From Dyella halodurans (lineage in GTDB: Bacteria; Pseudomonadota; Gammaproteobacteria; Xanthomonadales; Rhodanobacteraceae): DNA of 64,000 bases. Every line of letters starts with the position of its first letter. Position 1 is the first letter of the stretch. Both the position numbers and the translations under genes were made by a program. Below, piece after piece: positions 19,169 through 27,911 of the stretch. Below the pieces are notes generated by a model. It did not search any database, had not been told where the DNA came from, and saw only the letters and a program-made list of their open reading frames with translations. The stretch is taken from the NCBI RefSeq assembly GCF_026283925.1, contig NZ_JAPDPF010000010.1:62001-126000 (forward strand), written 5' to 3'.

Positions 19169-21202
19169 TTAGCTCGAGGCTGGCGGCAAGTACTTCCCGA
19201 ACCACATCAACGCACGTTGCAGCACGTCGCGCTGATGGTCCGGATCGACAAAGTGATGGCCTTCGTTTGGATACACCACCAGCGAGGTCGGCACGCCTTG
19301 TGCGCGCAGTGCATGCCAGTACTCGAAAGACTGCGGCGCCGGGCATTCGGCATCACGATCGCCGACCACGACCAGGGTGGGCGTCTTGACCTGCTTGATG
19401 AAGTTGATCGCCGAGCTCTTCGCATAGGCCGCCGGGTCGTCATAAACCGACGCACCGAAGAACGGAATCATCCATTGGTCGATCAGGTTCTGGCCGTAGT
19501 AGCTCTGCCAGTTGGCGATGCCGGCTCCTGCCACCACCGCGCGGAAGCGCTGGGTCTGGGTGGGGATGAACATGCTCATGAAGCCACCGTAGCTCCAGCC
19601 GGTGAGGCCGAGGCGTCGGTCGTCCACCGGTAGTTTCTTTTCGATGGTGTCGATACCGGCGAGGATGTCGCGCAAATCACCGTGGCCGAAGTCCTTGCGA
19701 TTGGCCTGCACGTAGGCCTCGCCCTGGCCAAAGCTGCCGCGCGGGTTCGGCAGGAAGACGAAATAGCCAAGCGCCGAGAACGGCGAGCCGCCGAAGCCCA
19801 CACTCGGCCAGCGGGGAATCACCGCGCTGGACGGGCCGCCGTGCACGGCGACGATCATCGGATACGACTTCTTCGGATCGTAGTTGGCCGGATACAGCAA
19901 CCAACCCTGCACATGGCGACCCTCGTTCTCCCACTCCACCGACTCGGCCTTGCCCCAGCCGGGTTTCAGGCCTGCATTGATGGTGGTCACCGCGGCGGGG
20001 GCGGTTTCGCCCAGCGTCCCCGCGTGAACTTCAGGCGCATTGGCATACGAGCTCTGCACGAACGCGACGTGCGCGTGATCACTGGACAGGGAAAGCGCCA
20101 TCCACGCGCTGCCGTCGCCGATGTCTGCTGGCAGCGTGAACAGCGTGCGGCCCTGGCTGGCCTTGTCGGCGGCCACCGCGTACTCGGCGACCTGGCTCTG
20201 GCCATTGCTGATCTGGGCAACCAGCAACTGCTGTGGACTGGTCCAGGCCAGCCACGACGGCGTGACGTGGATGTCCGGCGTGAGATTGATCGCGTCGCCG
20301 CCCTGGGATGGCACCGCATAGATATCGCCGCCGGTAGAGCCCTGGTCGCTCATCAGGCCGCCGATAAAGGCGATCCGTTCGCCATCGGGCGACCAGCGCG
20401 GCAGCGCCATCTGCAGGCCGTGCAGTGAGCCGGTGACGGTCGACGGATTGAGCACCAGGTGGGCAGGCGCACCTGGCTGCGCGTCTTGCACATAGAGCTT
20501 GGCCAGCCACCAGTTGTTGTCGCCCGGCGGGAGTGCAGCCGTATAGGTAATCCGCTTGCCGTCAGGCGACCAGGCAAATTCGTAAGCGTACGATTCGGCC
20601 GGAGTAAGCAGCTGCACGGCGCCGCCGGTGGTATCGATGGCAGCGACGCGCTGCACTTCCATGCCGTCCACTCCGATCTCACCGGCCGCCGGCTTGGCCG
20701 CAAAGACGGCGCTGGCTTGGCGCGTGCCATTGGGCACGTAGAGGAAGCCGAGCGTCTTGCCATCCGCCGACCAGCTCAGGCCTTGTGCCACGCCGGTCAG
20801 TGCCGCCAGCTTCTTCGGCGCAGCCCTGGTATGGGCATCGACGAGGAACAGCTCTTTCTGTTTGCCGCCGGTGGCGCAATCGGACAGAAACGCCAGGTGA
20901 TGCGAGTCCGGCGCCCAGGCGACATCGCTGTCGTTGCAAGTGCCCGGTTTATCCGAACCGATGCGATGCGCGCCGCTGCCATCCGCCTTGGCGACTTCGA
21001 CGCTGTCCTTGCCCTGCGTGCGGACCACCCAGGCCAGCTGGCTGCCGTCGGGCGACAGCTGCACGGCTTCGATGTGGCGCACCTTGCCCAGTTCGCCGAG
21101 CAGTTTCTCGATGCGCGGATCGACGTTGGCGGAGCTGGCGAAGCAGGCAGGTACGAAGGCTGCTGCGACTAAGGGCAGCAACAGGCGAGCAGGGCGGGTC
21201 AT
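19169..21202 (-). CDS. S9 family prolyl oligopeptidase-type peptidase
   Basis: A 677-residue exported serine peptidase. There is a signal peptide of about 23 residues (LLLPLVAAAFVPACFAS), a beta-propeller built of WSPDGK-type blades (about 50-420), then an alpha/beta-hydrolase domain with nucleophile Ser537 in GWSYGG, the acid in GDRDAECP and His in NEGHHF. This fits acylaminoacyl-peptidase/DPP-like S9 enzymes that trim short peptides in the periplasm. A GTG directly upstream (21205) gives one more residue; the ATG at 21202 is preferred. The next gene upstream on the same strand, a patatin lipoprotein, ends 66 bp away. Confidence 0.92.
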   Translation of the reverse strand: MTRPARLLLPLVAAAFVPACFASSANVDPRIEKLLGELGKVRHIEAVQLSPDGSQLAWVVRTQGKDSVEVAKADGSGAHRIGSDKPGTCNDSDVAWAPDSHHLAFLSDCATGGKQKELFLVDAHTRAAPKKLAALTGVAQGLSWSADGKTLGFLYVPNGTRQASAVFAAKPAAGEIGVDGMEVQRVAAIDTTGGAVQLLTPAESYAYEFAWSPDGKRITYTAALPPGDNNWWLAKLYVQDAQPGAPAHLVLNPSTVTGSLHGLQMALPRWSPDGERIAFIGGLMSDQGSTGGDIYAVPSQGGDAINLTPDIHVTPSWLAWTSPQQLLVAQISNGQSQVAEYAVAADKASQGRTLFTLPADIGDGSAWMALSLSSDHAHVAFVQSSYANAPEVHAGTLGETAPAAVTTINAGLKPGWGKAESVEWENEGRHVQGWLLYPANYDPKKSYPMIVAVHGGPSSAVIPRWPSVGFGGSPFSALGYFVFLPNPRGSFGQGEAYVQANRKDFGHGDLRDILAGIDTIEKKLPVDDRRLGLTGWSYGGFMSMFIPTQTQRFRAVVAGAGIANWQSYYGQNLIDQWMIPFFGASVYDDPAAYAKSSAINFIKQVKTPTLVVVGDRDAECPAPQSFEYWHALRAQGVPTSLVVYPNEGHHFVDPDHQRDVLQRALMWFGKYLPPASS

Positions 21203-21268
21203 CACAAGGCCTAATCGGTGCGGAAAGACCGCACGCTATCAGGCCCCACGGTCACTCGCCAGCAGGCC

Positions 21269-22243
21269 CTAGTGAGCGGCGATCGCCGCTGCGGCTGGGG
21301 CGACCGCTTGCCGGGACGCTTGCAGCGCCGCGATCTTCGCCTTGATGGTCGGGACGGCTGCCAGCGCCGCGCGCTCGCCTTCGAGGATGGCCTGGTTCTT
21401 CTGTTCGAAATCCGCCGCACCGATCTGGCCGACCTTGGGACGGATCACGATATCGGCGCGCGCCAGCTCCTGCTCGCCGAGCTTCTGGCCCATGATGCTG
21501 ATCGACTGGCCGACGATATTGATCATGCCGACCGGATTGGTACCGCTGGCCTTGGTCGAGATATCCACCGCAATCACGACGTCGGCGCCGAGCTGGCGCG
21601 CGGCGTCCACCGGCACCGGGCTCACCACGCCGCCATCGACATAGTGCTTGCCATTGATCTCCACCGGCTCGAACACCCCGGGGATGCTGCTCGACGCACG
21701 CACCGCCTGGCCGGTATTGCCGCGCACGAACACCGTGCGCTGGCCGGTTTCCAGCTGGGTCGACACCGCGGCAAACGGGATCTTCATCTGGTCCAGCGGG
21801 CGGTTGGCGACCAGCTGGTTCACGTAGTCCTGCAGCTTCTGGCCCTGCACCACGCCGCCGGAAAACAGCCGCACGTCGCGGATGCGGGTTTCATCCAGCG
21901 AAAACGCCGTCTCCTGCAACTGGAACGGATCCATGCCGCTCGCATACAGCGCGCCGACCACGCTGCCGGCACTGGTGCCGGCGACCACGTCGGGATGGAT
22001 GCCGTTGGCCTCCAGCATCTTGATCACGCCGATATGGGCAAAGCCCTTCGCTGCTCCGCCCCCCAGGGCCAGGCCGATGCGCAGCTTGGCCGGTGCCGGC
22101 GGCACCACCACGACGGGCGGTGGCGTGGGCTTGCTGTTGCCGAAGCAGGCGCACAGCAGCGCGCTGGCGAGCAGGGGCAGGAGCGGTCGGAAACGGCGGA
22201 AGGAGGGCATGTGGGCGGCAGCTGAGGGTTGGGGTGTCGCCAT
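21269..22243 (-). CDS. Patatin-like phospholipase, predicted lipoprotein
   Basis: A 324-residue protein of the RssA-type patatin group. Seen: oxyanion loop GGGAAKGFAHIG at about 61-72, nucleophile Ser91 in GTSAGS and catalytic Asp203 in DGGV. A hydrophobic N-terminus with LLCAC (Cys31 or Cys33 as possible lipidated residue) and a proline/valine-rich linker suggest a membrane-anchored lipoprotein. No clear ribosome site distinguishes the ATG at 22243 from the one at 22210. Expected to hydrolyse acyl esters of phospholipids; the physiological substrate is unknown. Confidence 0.88.
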   Translation of the reverse strand: MATPQPSAAAHMPSFRRFRPLLPLLASALLCACFGNSKPTPPPVVVVPPAPAKLRIGLALGGGAAKGFAHIGVIKMLEANGIHPDVVAGTSAGSVVGALYASGMDPFQLQETAFSLDETRIRDVRLFSGGVVQGQKLQDYVNQLVANRPLDQMKIPFAAVSTQLETGQRTVFVRGNTGQAVRASSSIPGVFEPVEINGKHYVDGGVVSPVPVDAARQLGADVVIAVDISTKASGTNPVGMINIVGQSISIMGQKLGEQELARADIVIRPKVGQIGAADFEQKNQAILEGERAALAAVPTIKAKIAALQASRQAVAPAAAAIAAH

Positions 22244-22335
22244 GCGCGGTTCGCGCGGTGGTGACTGGCGAGCGAGTGTAAGGCCGCCGCAGGGCGCCGC
22301 GATGTCCGAACCAGGCGCTTGGTTGGGCAGCGGTC

Positions 22336-22361
22336 AGGTCATCCCGGCGTTTGCCGGGATG
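22336..22361. repeat. REP hairpin, family 2 (single)
   Basis: GTCATCCCGGC-GTTT-GCCGGGATGAC, a perfect 11-bp stem between the patatin start and the fbp stop. It is a member of the family found in longer form at 25253, 47093 and 56601. It could terminate fbp transcription. Confidence 0.8.
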
Positions 22362-22404
22362 ACGCACAGGGACGGGGTCCCAGGCCTCGAATGGAACCGA
22401 GGTT

Positions 22405-23418
22405 TTAGACGGCCGCGTCCGCCTCGACGTGGTAGTGCGTCGCCACTTCCACTTCCTTCTTCGAGCCGAGGAAGACCGGCACGCGCTGGTGCAGGCCGGT
22501 CGGCTGCAGGCCCATGATAGCTTCGCGGCCGGTGGTGGCGGCGCCGCCGGCCTGCTCGATGATGAAGGCCATCGGGTTGGCCTCGTACATCAGGCGCAGC
22601 TTGCCGCCCTTGGACTTGATCTTCGCGTCCAGCGGATAGAAGAACACACCGCCGCGGGTGATGATGCGATGCACGTCGGCCACCATCGAAGCGACCCAGC
22701 GCATGTTGAAGTCCTTGCCGCGCGGACCGTCCTTGCCGGCCAGCAGCTCGCCGATATAGCGCTGCATCGGCGCTTCCCAGTGGCGCTGATTGGACATGTT
22801 GATGGCGAATTCGGCGGTCTCTTCCGGGATGCGGATGTCGCGGCGGCTGAGGATGAAGCTGCCCACTTCGCGATCCAGCGTGAACTCGTGCGTGCCATGG
22901 CCGAAGGTCAGCACCATCACGGTGGCGGGGCCGTACACCACGTAGCCGGCGGCGAGCTGGGTGGTGCCCGGCTGCAGGAAGTGCTCGGCCTTCGGTTCGG
23001 CGACGCCGTCCGGGCAGCGCAGGATCGAGAAGATGGTGCCGACCGAGATGTTCACGTCGATGTTCGAGCTGCCGTCGAGGGGATCGAACAGCAACAGGTG
23101 GTGGCCCTTCGGGTACATGTCGGGAATCGGCTGCGGGTCTTCCATTTCCTCCGACGCACACGCCGCGAGCTGGCCACCCCAGGCGTTCGCTTCCAGCAGG
23201 ATCTCGTTGGAGATCACATCCAGCTTCTTCTGCGCCTCACCCTGGATGTTGCCGGTGCCGGCCTCGCCCAGCACGCCGCCCAGCGCGCCCTTGTTGGTGG
23301 CCACGGCGATGCGCTTGCAGGCGCGGGCGACGACCTCGATCAGCAGGGAAAGCTCGGCATTGATGCGGCCGGCGCGGCGTTCCTCGATAAGGAACTGGAT
23401 GAGCGAGATGGACTTCAT
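22405..23418 (-). CDS. fbp: Class 1 fructose-1,6-bisphosphatase
   Basis: A 337-residue cytoplasmic Mg-dependent phosphatase of gluconeogenesis, normal length for class 1. Metal-site motifs are visible: EEMED and [22 protein letters not shown] and the substrate region [18 protein letters not shown] follow. I start at the ATG 23418 ([15 protein letters not shown]), which matches the family N-terminus better than the upstream ATG at 23448. It sits close to acs and its regulators, so acetate growth would require both genes, but nothing here shows shared control. Confidence 0.97.
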   Translation of the reverse strand: MKSISLIQFLIEERRAGRINAELSLLIEVVARACKRIAVATNKGALGGVLGEAGTGNIQGEAQKKLDVISNEILLEANAWGGQLAACASEEMEDPQPIPDMYPKGHHLLLFDPLDGSSNIDVNISVGTIFSILRCPDGVAEPKAEHFLQPGTTQLAAGYVVYGPATVMVLTFGHGTHEFTLDREVGSFILSRRDIRIPEETAEFAINMSNQRHWEAPMQRYIGELLAGKDGPRGKDFNMRWVASMVADVHRIITRGGVFFYPLDAKIKSKGGKLRLMYEANPMAFIIEQAGGAATTGREAIMGLQPTGLHQRVPVFLGSKKEVEVATHYHVEADAAV

Positions 23419-23698
23419 GACAGACCCGCGGAAAAAAGAGGTGCCCATTGTCCCGGCTCGCGCCCACGCATGCCAGCGGCCTGCCTGACCGGGCTGTTCA
23501 GCTGCGGGGAAGCGAGGGACGAGGGGTGAGTAGTGAGGGCGCGCGTTCTCGCCACTTGCGGGCTTGCCTCAGGTGGACCGTCCAGCGCCCTCGCCACTCG
23601 TCCCTAAGCCCTGCCGCCCTCGTGCAGGGGCCGACTGCTGACAACACGTTGGCAGCAGGGGGTCAGCAGACTGGCGTTCGTCACAAGGAGGGATTCTC

Positions 23699-24322
23699 AT
23701 GCGCGATACGGTGTATTTCCTGGCATTCGACGGCTTTGCCGACTGGCACGCGGCGCAGGCCCTGTGCGAGATCCGCCGCCCGGGCGAGTGGCAGCTGCAG
23801 ACGGTGGGGTTCTCGTTGCAGCCGGTGCTATCCATGGGCGGCCTGCGGGTGCTGCCCGAACTCACCCTGGCTGAGATGGAGCTCGATCGCGCGGCGCTGC
23901 TGATCGTGCCTGGCGGCTATGCCTGGGAGCGCGGGCAGGGCGAGGAGGCCGTGGAAGCGGCACGCCGTGTCTATACGGCCGGCGCCCCGGTGGCCGGCAT
24001 CGACAGTGGTGTACTGGTGCTGGCCCGAGCCGGCCTGCTGGATGCCTGCCGTCATACCAGCAGCTGGCCCGGCCACATCGGTACGCATGTGCCCACGTAC
24101 GCCGGTGCCGACCAGTACGACGCCGGCGTGCTGGCGGTCAGCGACGGTGGGGTGATCACCGCCAGTCAGCTGGGCAGCGTGGACTTTGCGCGCGAGGTGA
24201 TCCGCACGCTGGACCTGTACAGCCCCAGCGATCGCGAGCACTGGTTCCGGCTGTTCAAGCACGCCCTGCCGCCACCGTGGTGCGCCAGCGAGATGTCCAC
24301 TGTCGCTGCCGAAGCCGCATGA
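23699..24322 (+). CDS. DJ-1/PfpI family protein lacking the nucleophile cysteine
   Basis: A 207-residue DJ-1/PfpI fold protein: VYFLAFDGFADWHA start, LLIVPGGYAWERG loop, and the nucleophile-elbow region VAGIDSGVLVLARAGLLD. In active family members that elbow reads IC-G-A/T; here the cysteine is replaced by Asp102. Glutamine amidotransferase, protease or glyoxalase chemistry is thus unlikely, and a binding or regulatory role more plausible. It is the first gene of a tight cluster with a 65-residue protein and a glutathione S-transferase. The start follows AAGGAGG. Confidence 0.88.
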   Translation: MRDTVYFLAFDGFADWHAAQALCEIRRPGEWQLQTVGFSLQPVLSMGGLRVLPELTLAEMELDRAALLIVPGGYAWERGQGEEAVEAARRVYTAGAPVAGIDSGVLVLARAGLLDACRHTSSWPGHIGTHVPTYAGADQYDAGVLAVSDGGVITASQLGSVDFAREVIRTLDLYSPSDREHWFRLFKHALPPPWCASEMSTVAAEAA

Positions 24323-24332
24323 GGAGAACGTC

Positions 24333-24530
24333 ATGCCTTTCCCGCTCGATCGGATTCTCATGGCTTACCGGCCGCTGTATCTGCGTGGTTTGCTGATGGA
24401 TGGCCAATACAAGCTGCCGGCACGTCCGACACCCGAAACGGTGGTCAAACAGGAAGGCAGCAGCACGGAAGTCGTGGCCGAGCGTGTAGCGGTCGCGCCG
24501 CACAAGCCGCTTCACGGAGCTGCCACCTGA
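24333..24530 (+). CDS. Small hypothetical protein (65 residues)
   Basis: Starts 10 bp after the DJ-1-like gene with a very good GAGGAGA ribosome site, so I consider it translated. The first half (MPFPLDRILMAYRPLYLRGL) is hydrophobic/aromatic, the second half polar. I recognise no family. Its position between a DJ-1-like protein and a GST suggests co-expression. Confidence 0.6.
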   Translation: MPFPLDRILMAYRPLYLRGLLMDGQYKLPARPTPETVVKQEGSSTEVVAERVAVAPHKPLHGAAT

Positions 24531-24593
24531 TCAGGACTCACATGAGCGGTCGCGAGTGACCGCTGCACTCTCCCTGCTTATCGAGGTGCCATC

Positions 24594-25223
24594 ATGACCA
24601 CGCCACGCGTCACCTTCTATCACGCTCCCAACAGCCGCTCCGGCGGAACACGCGCGCTGCTCGAAGAACTCGGCGTCGACTACGACATGCACGTGCTCAA
24701 CTTCCGCAAGAACGAGCAGCGCCAGCCGGAGTACATGGCCGTCAATCCGATGGGCAAGGTGCCGGCGATCGGGTACCGGGGCGAATTGGTCACCGAGCAG
24801 CCGGCGGTTTTCATCTTCCTGGCCGATCTGTATGCGGACAAAGGCCTCGCACCCGCTATCGACGATCCTTTGCGCGGGCCCTACTTGCGCTGGATGGTGT
24901 TCTACGGTTCGTGTTTCGAGCCGGCCCTGGTCGACCGTTCGATGCAGCGTGAACCGCCCAAGCCCTCGACCTGCCCGTATGGTGACTTCGACACCATGTA
25001 CAACACGCTGGTAGCGCAGCTGGAGCGCGGCCCCTACATGCTCGGCGAGCGCTTCAGCGCACTGGACGTGCTGTGGGGCAATGCGCTGCATTGGATGACC
25101 ATGTTCAAGCTGGCACCGGAGCTGCCCGCGGTCCGCGCCTATATCGACCGGGTCATCTCGCGTCCGGCCATGCAGCGCGCCGCGGCGAAAGATGCCGAGC
25201 TGGCGGCGGCGCTGGCGGCATGA
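24594..25223 (+). CDS. Glutathione S-transferase family protein
   Basis: A 209-residue cytosolic GST. The N-terminal thioredoxin-like domain contains the catalytic-type serine region YHAPNSRSGGTR and the cis-proline GKVPAIGY and EQPAVFIFLAD glutathione-binding pieces; the helical C-terminal domain has GERFSALDVLWGN, the N-capping motif. It is the third gene of the DJ-1-like cluster. Substrate unknown; detoxification of electrophiles is the family norm. Confidence 0.93.
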   Translation: MTTPRVTFYHAPNSRSGGTRALLEELGVDYDMHVLNFRKNEQRQPEYMAVNPMGKVPAIGYRGELVTEQPAVFIFLADLYADKGLAPAIDDPLRGPYLRWMVFYGSCFEPALVDRSMQREPPKPSTCPYGDFDTMYNTLVAQLERGPYMLGERFSALDVLWGNALHWMTMFKLAPELPAVRAYIDRVISRPAMQRAAAKDAELAAALAA

Positions 25224-25252
25224 GGTTCAGATCACCGACGAGACCCCTCATC

Positions 25253-25368
25253 GTCATCCCAGCGAAAGCTGGGATCCAGCGACTTTCGATCTAGCGAAAC
25301 GTTTCAGAGGCACTGGACGACCAGCCCTTCGGCTGTTGAGAAGCGCCTCCAGCCTTCGCTGGGATGAC
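25253..25368. repeat. REP inverted pair, family 2
   Basis: GTCATCCCAGCGAAAGCTGG... opens the element and ...CTTCGCTGGGATGAC closes it in inverted orientation, each arm itself a hairpin. It occupies the gap between the GST and the WYL regulator. Confidence 0.85.
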
Positions 25369-25460
25369 GGTGAGGAACAAGCGGCGGTACCCACCACCAT
25401 GACCCCCAACTGTGACTACCGACGCTGGCCCCACCACGGCGAGTCGGCCATCATGTGCCG

Positions 25461-26165
25461 ATGCGTCGCGCCGACCGGCTCTTCCTCATCATCCATGCCC
25501 TGCGCGGCCGCCGCACCGCGCTGCAGGCACGCCAGCTGGCGGGCACGCTGGGCGTTTCGCTGCGCACGGTCTACCGCGACGTGGCCGACCTGCAGCTCTC
25601 CGGTGTGCCGATTGAAGGCGAGGCCGGCGTGGGTTACATCCTGCGCAAGGGCTCGGATATCCCGCCGCTGATGTTCACCGCGGACGAGCTCGAATCGCTG
25701 GTGGTCGGTACGCGCTTCGTGCGCGCCTTTGCCGGGCAGAAGCTGGCCGAGAGCGCACAGGCCGCGCTGATGAAAATCGAGGCCGTGCTGCCGCCGGACT
25801 TGCGCGAGCGAGCAGGGCGCACGCGCATCTACGCGCCGATCTGGCGTGACCAGAGCAAGACCGAATTCGCCGCGCTGATCGATCGCCTCAATGCAGCGAT
25901 CACCGACAGCCAGGTATTGCGACTCGAATACAGCGACGAGGCTGGACGGACCAGCACGCGCGAAGTCGAGCCGCTATGCCTGTCGTTCTGGGGTGGCGCG
26001 TGGACGCTGGGCACCTGGTGCCGGCTCCGCGTCGGCTTCCGCAATTTCCGTCCGGACCGCATCGCCAGTTGCACGATTACCGGGGAGCGCTTCGGCGAAA
26101 CGGAAGGCCATGACCTGAAGGCCTATCTGCAGGCCATGCGCGGCTATTACGAAGGCATGGAATAG
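25461..26165 (+). CDS. YafY-family transcriptional regulator (HTH + WYL)
   Basis: A 234-residue regulator. An N-terminal helix-turn-helix of the HTH_11 type (MRRADRLFLIIHALRGRR, then ARQLAGTLGVSLRTVYRDV) is followed by a WYL ligand-binding domain (about 135-210; LRLEYSDEAGRTSTREVEP). The ATG at 25461 gives the canonical MRRADRL start; a GTG two codons upstream is the alternative. Same direction as the GST cluster but separated by a REP pair. Target genes unknown. Confidence 0.92.
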   Translation: MRRADRLFLIIHALRGRRTALQARQLAGTLGVSLRTVYRDVADLQLSGVPIEGEAGVGYILRKGSDIPPLMFTADELESLVVGTRFVRAFAGQKLAESAQAALMKIEAVLPPDLRERAGRTRIYAPIWRDQSKTEFAALIDRLNAAITDSQVLRLEYSDEAGRTSTREVEPLCLSFWGGAWTLGTWCRLRVGFRNFRPDRIASCTITGERFGETEGHDLKAYLQAMRGYYEGME

Positions 26166-26249
26166 CCGCCGGGACGGCCTGACTGCTTGGCGCTGCGGAT
26201 GCGCCAATTCCGTTACCCTCGGCAACACCTCTTGCCGCAGGAGCCGCCG

Positions 26250-27911
26250 ATGTCCGCGCCACCGAACGTCGTATCGGCAACGAACACGGCGGGCACCGAT
26301 ATCCTGGCCGGGCTGTCCATCGCCGGCTTGCTGCTGCCGGAGGCCGTCGCGTACTCCAGCATCGCGGGCTTGCCCCCGCAGGCCGGCGTCATCGCCTTGT
26401 TCGTCGGCCTGGCCTGTTATGGCCTGCTTGGCCGCAGTCGCTTCGCCATCGTGTCGGCCACCTCGTCATCCGCGGCGGTGCTGGCTGCCGGCACGCTGGC
26501 GCTGGCAGGCGGCGACCAGGTTTCGCGCGCCGCGATGGCGGCCACCCTGGTGTTGCTCACGGGTGGCTGCTTCCTGATCGCCGGCATGGCCCGACTGGGC
26601 GGCCTCTCGCATCTGATCGCGCGGCCGGTGTTGCGCGGCTACACCTTCGGCCTGGCCTGTGTGATCGCGCTGAAGCAGCTGCCGCACTTGTTTGGCGTAC
26701 CGGAGTTGCATGGCGATTTCGTCCCCCTGTTGCTGGCCAAGCTGGTACGCGACCTGCCCCAGCTGCACGTGGTGACGCTCGGCTGTGGCGCCCTCGCACT
26801 GGCGCTGTTGTTCCTCAGCGAACGCCTGCGGCGCGTGCCGGGCAGCCTGGTGGTCATCGCGCTGGGTGTCGCGGTATCGGGCTGGCTGGCGCACCGTGGT
26901 GTGCCGCTGACCGGGGAAATCGTGCTGACGCCGCAGTGGGCGTGGCCGACCTGGCCAGCCAGCGGTGAATGGTTGCCCAGCGTCGAACTGGCGGCGGCGC
27001 TGCTGCTGATTCTTTACGCCGAGTCCTACAGTTCCATCCGTGGCTTCGCCTTGAAGCATGGCGACCGCGTGGATTCGAACCGCGATCTTGCCGTACTGGG
27101 CCTCGCGAACGCCATTTCGGGCCTGCTGCATGGCATGCCGGTAGGCGCGGGCTATTCGGGTACGTCGGCGAACGAGGCAGCGGGTGCTCGTTCGCGCCTC
27201 TCCGGTCTGGTGGCGGCGGTCAGCGTGTTGTTGATGGTGTGCCTGCTGTTGCGCTGGATCGAACGGATTCCCCAGCCGGTGCTGGCCGCCATCGTGATTC
27301 ATGCGGTCAGCAAATCGCTGCGCATATCGACTTTCACCCCTTATTTCCGCTGGCATCGGGATCGCCTGGTGGCGCTGGCAGCGGTGCTGGCGGTGCTGTC
27401 GCTGGGCATCCTCAATGGCTTGCTGTTCGCCATCGCCTTCAGCCTGATCATGCTGCTGCGCCAACTGTCCACGCCGCGCCTGAGCGTGCTGGGCCGCCTG
27501 GCGGGCGGCCACGATTTCGTCGACATCGAGCAGCATCCCGAAGCCGTGGCGCCACCCGGCATGTTGATCGTGCGCCCCGAGGAACCCCTGTTCTTCGTCA
27601 ATGCCGAGTCGGTACTTGCCCAGGCGCGTCATCGGGTCGATGCCGGCCAAGGACTTTGCCGGCTGGTGCTGAGCCTGGAAGAGTCGCCGGACCTCGACGG
27701 CACCGCCCTCGAAGCGCTCGGCGATTTCGCGGCCTGGCTCAGTGCTCGTGGCATCGAGCTGCGCGTGGCACGATTGAAGGACGCCGCCCGCGACGCACTG
27801 TCGCGTATGGCGATACCCCAGCTTTCGCCACAGGCGCTGGACTACTGGAGCGTGGAGGATGCTGTTTCGGCAACCTCGCCCACCTCTTCTTCGGCCAAGG
27901 AAAACCCTTAG
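26250..27911 (+). CDS. SulP family inorganic anion transporter
   Basis: A 553-residue inner-membrane transporter. The SulP core shows in LAGLSIAGLLLPEAVAYSSI (first helices), RPVLRGYTFG and NAISGLLHGMPVGAGYSGTS. A cytoplasmic C-terminal STAS domain follows (about 430-540; VRPEEPLFFVNAES...). Family members carry sulfate, bicarbonate or dicarboxylates; the substrate is not deducible. The start at 26250 follows GCAGGAG. Its stop codon overlaps the GTG start of the DUF885 gene by one base, so the two are translationally coupled. Confidence 0.92.
   Translation: MSAPPNVVSATNTAGTDILAGLSIAGLLLPEAVAYSSIAGLPPQAGVIALFVGLACYGLLGRSRFAIVSATSSSAAVLAAGTLALAGGDQVSRAAMAATLVLLTGGCFLIAGMARLGGLSHLIARPVLRGYTFGLACVIALKQLPHLFGVPELHGDFVPLLLAKLVRDLPQLHVVTLGCGALALALLFLSERLRRVPGSLVVIALGVAVSGWLAHRGVPLTGEIVLTPQWAWPTWPASGEWLPSVELAAALLLILYAESYSSIRGFALKHGDRVDSNRDLAVLGLANAISGLLHGMPVGAGYSGTSANEAAGARSRLSGLVAAVSVLLMVCLLLRWIERIPQPVLAAIVIHAVSKSLRISTFTPYFRWHRDRLVALAAVLAVLSLGILNGLLFAIAFSLIMLLRQLSTPRLSVLGRLAGGHDFVDIEQHPEAVAPPGMLIVRPEEPLFFVNAESVLAQARHRVDAGQGLCRLVLSLEESPDLDGTALEALGDFAAWLSARGIELRVARLKDAARDALSRMAIPQLSPQALDYWSVEDAVSATSPTSSSAKENP

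Noticed and set aside
26969..27910. Long N-terminal extension of the DUF885 frame
   Set aside because: Overlaps the SulP gene in another frame; the signal peptide begins at the GTG at 27911 with its own ribosome site.
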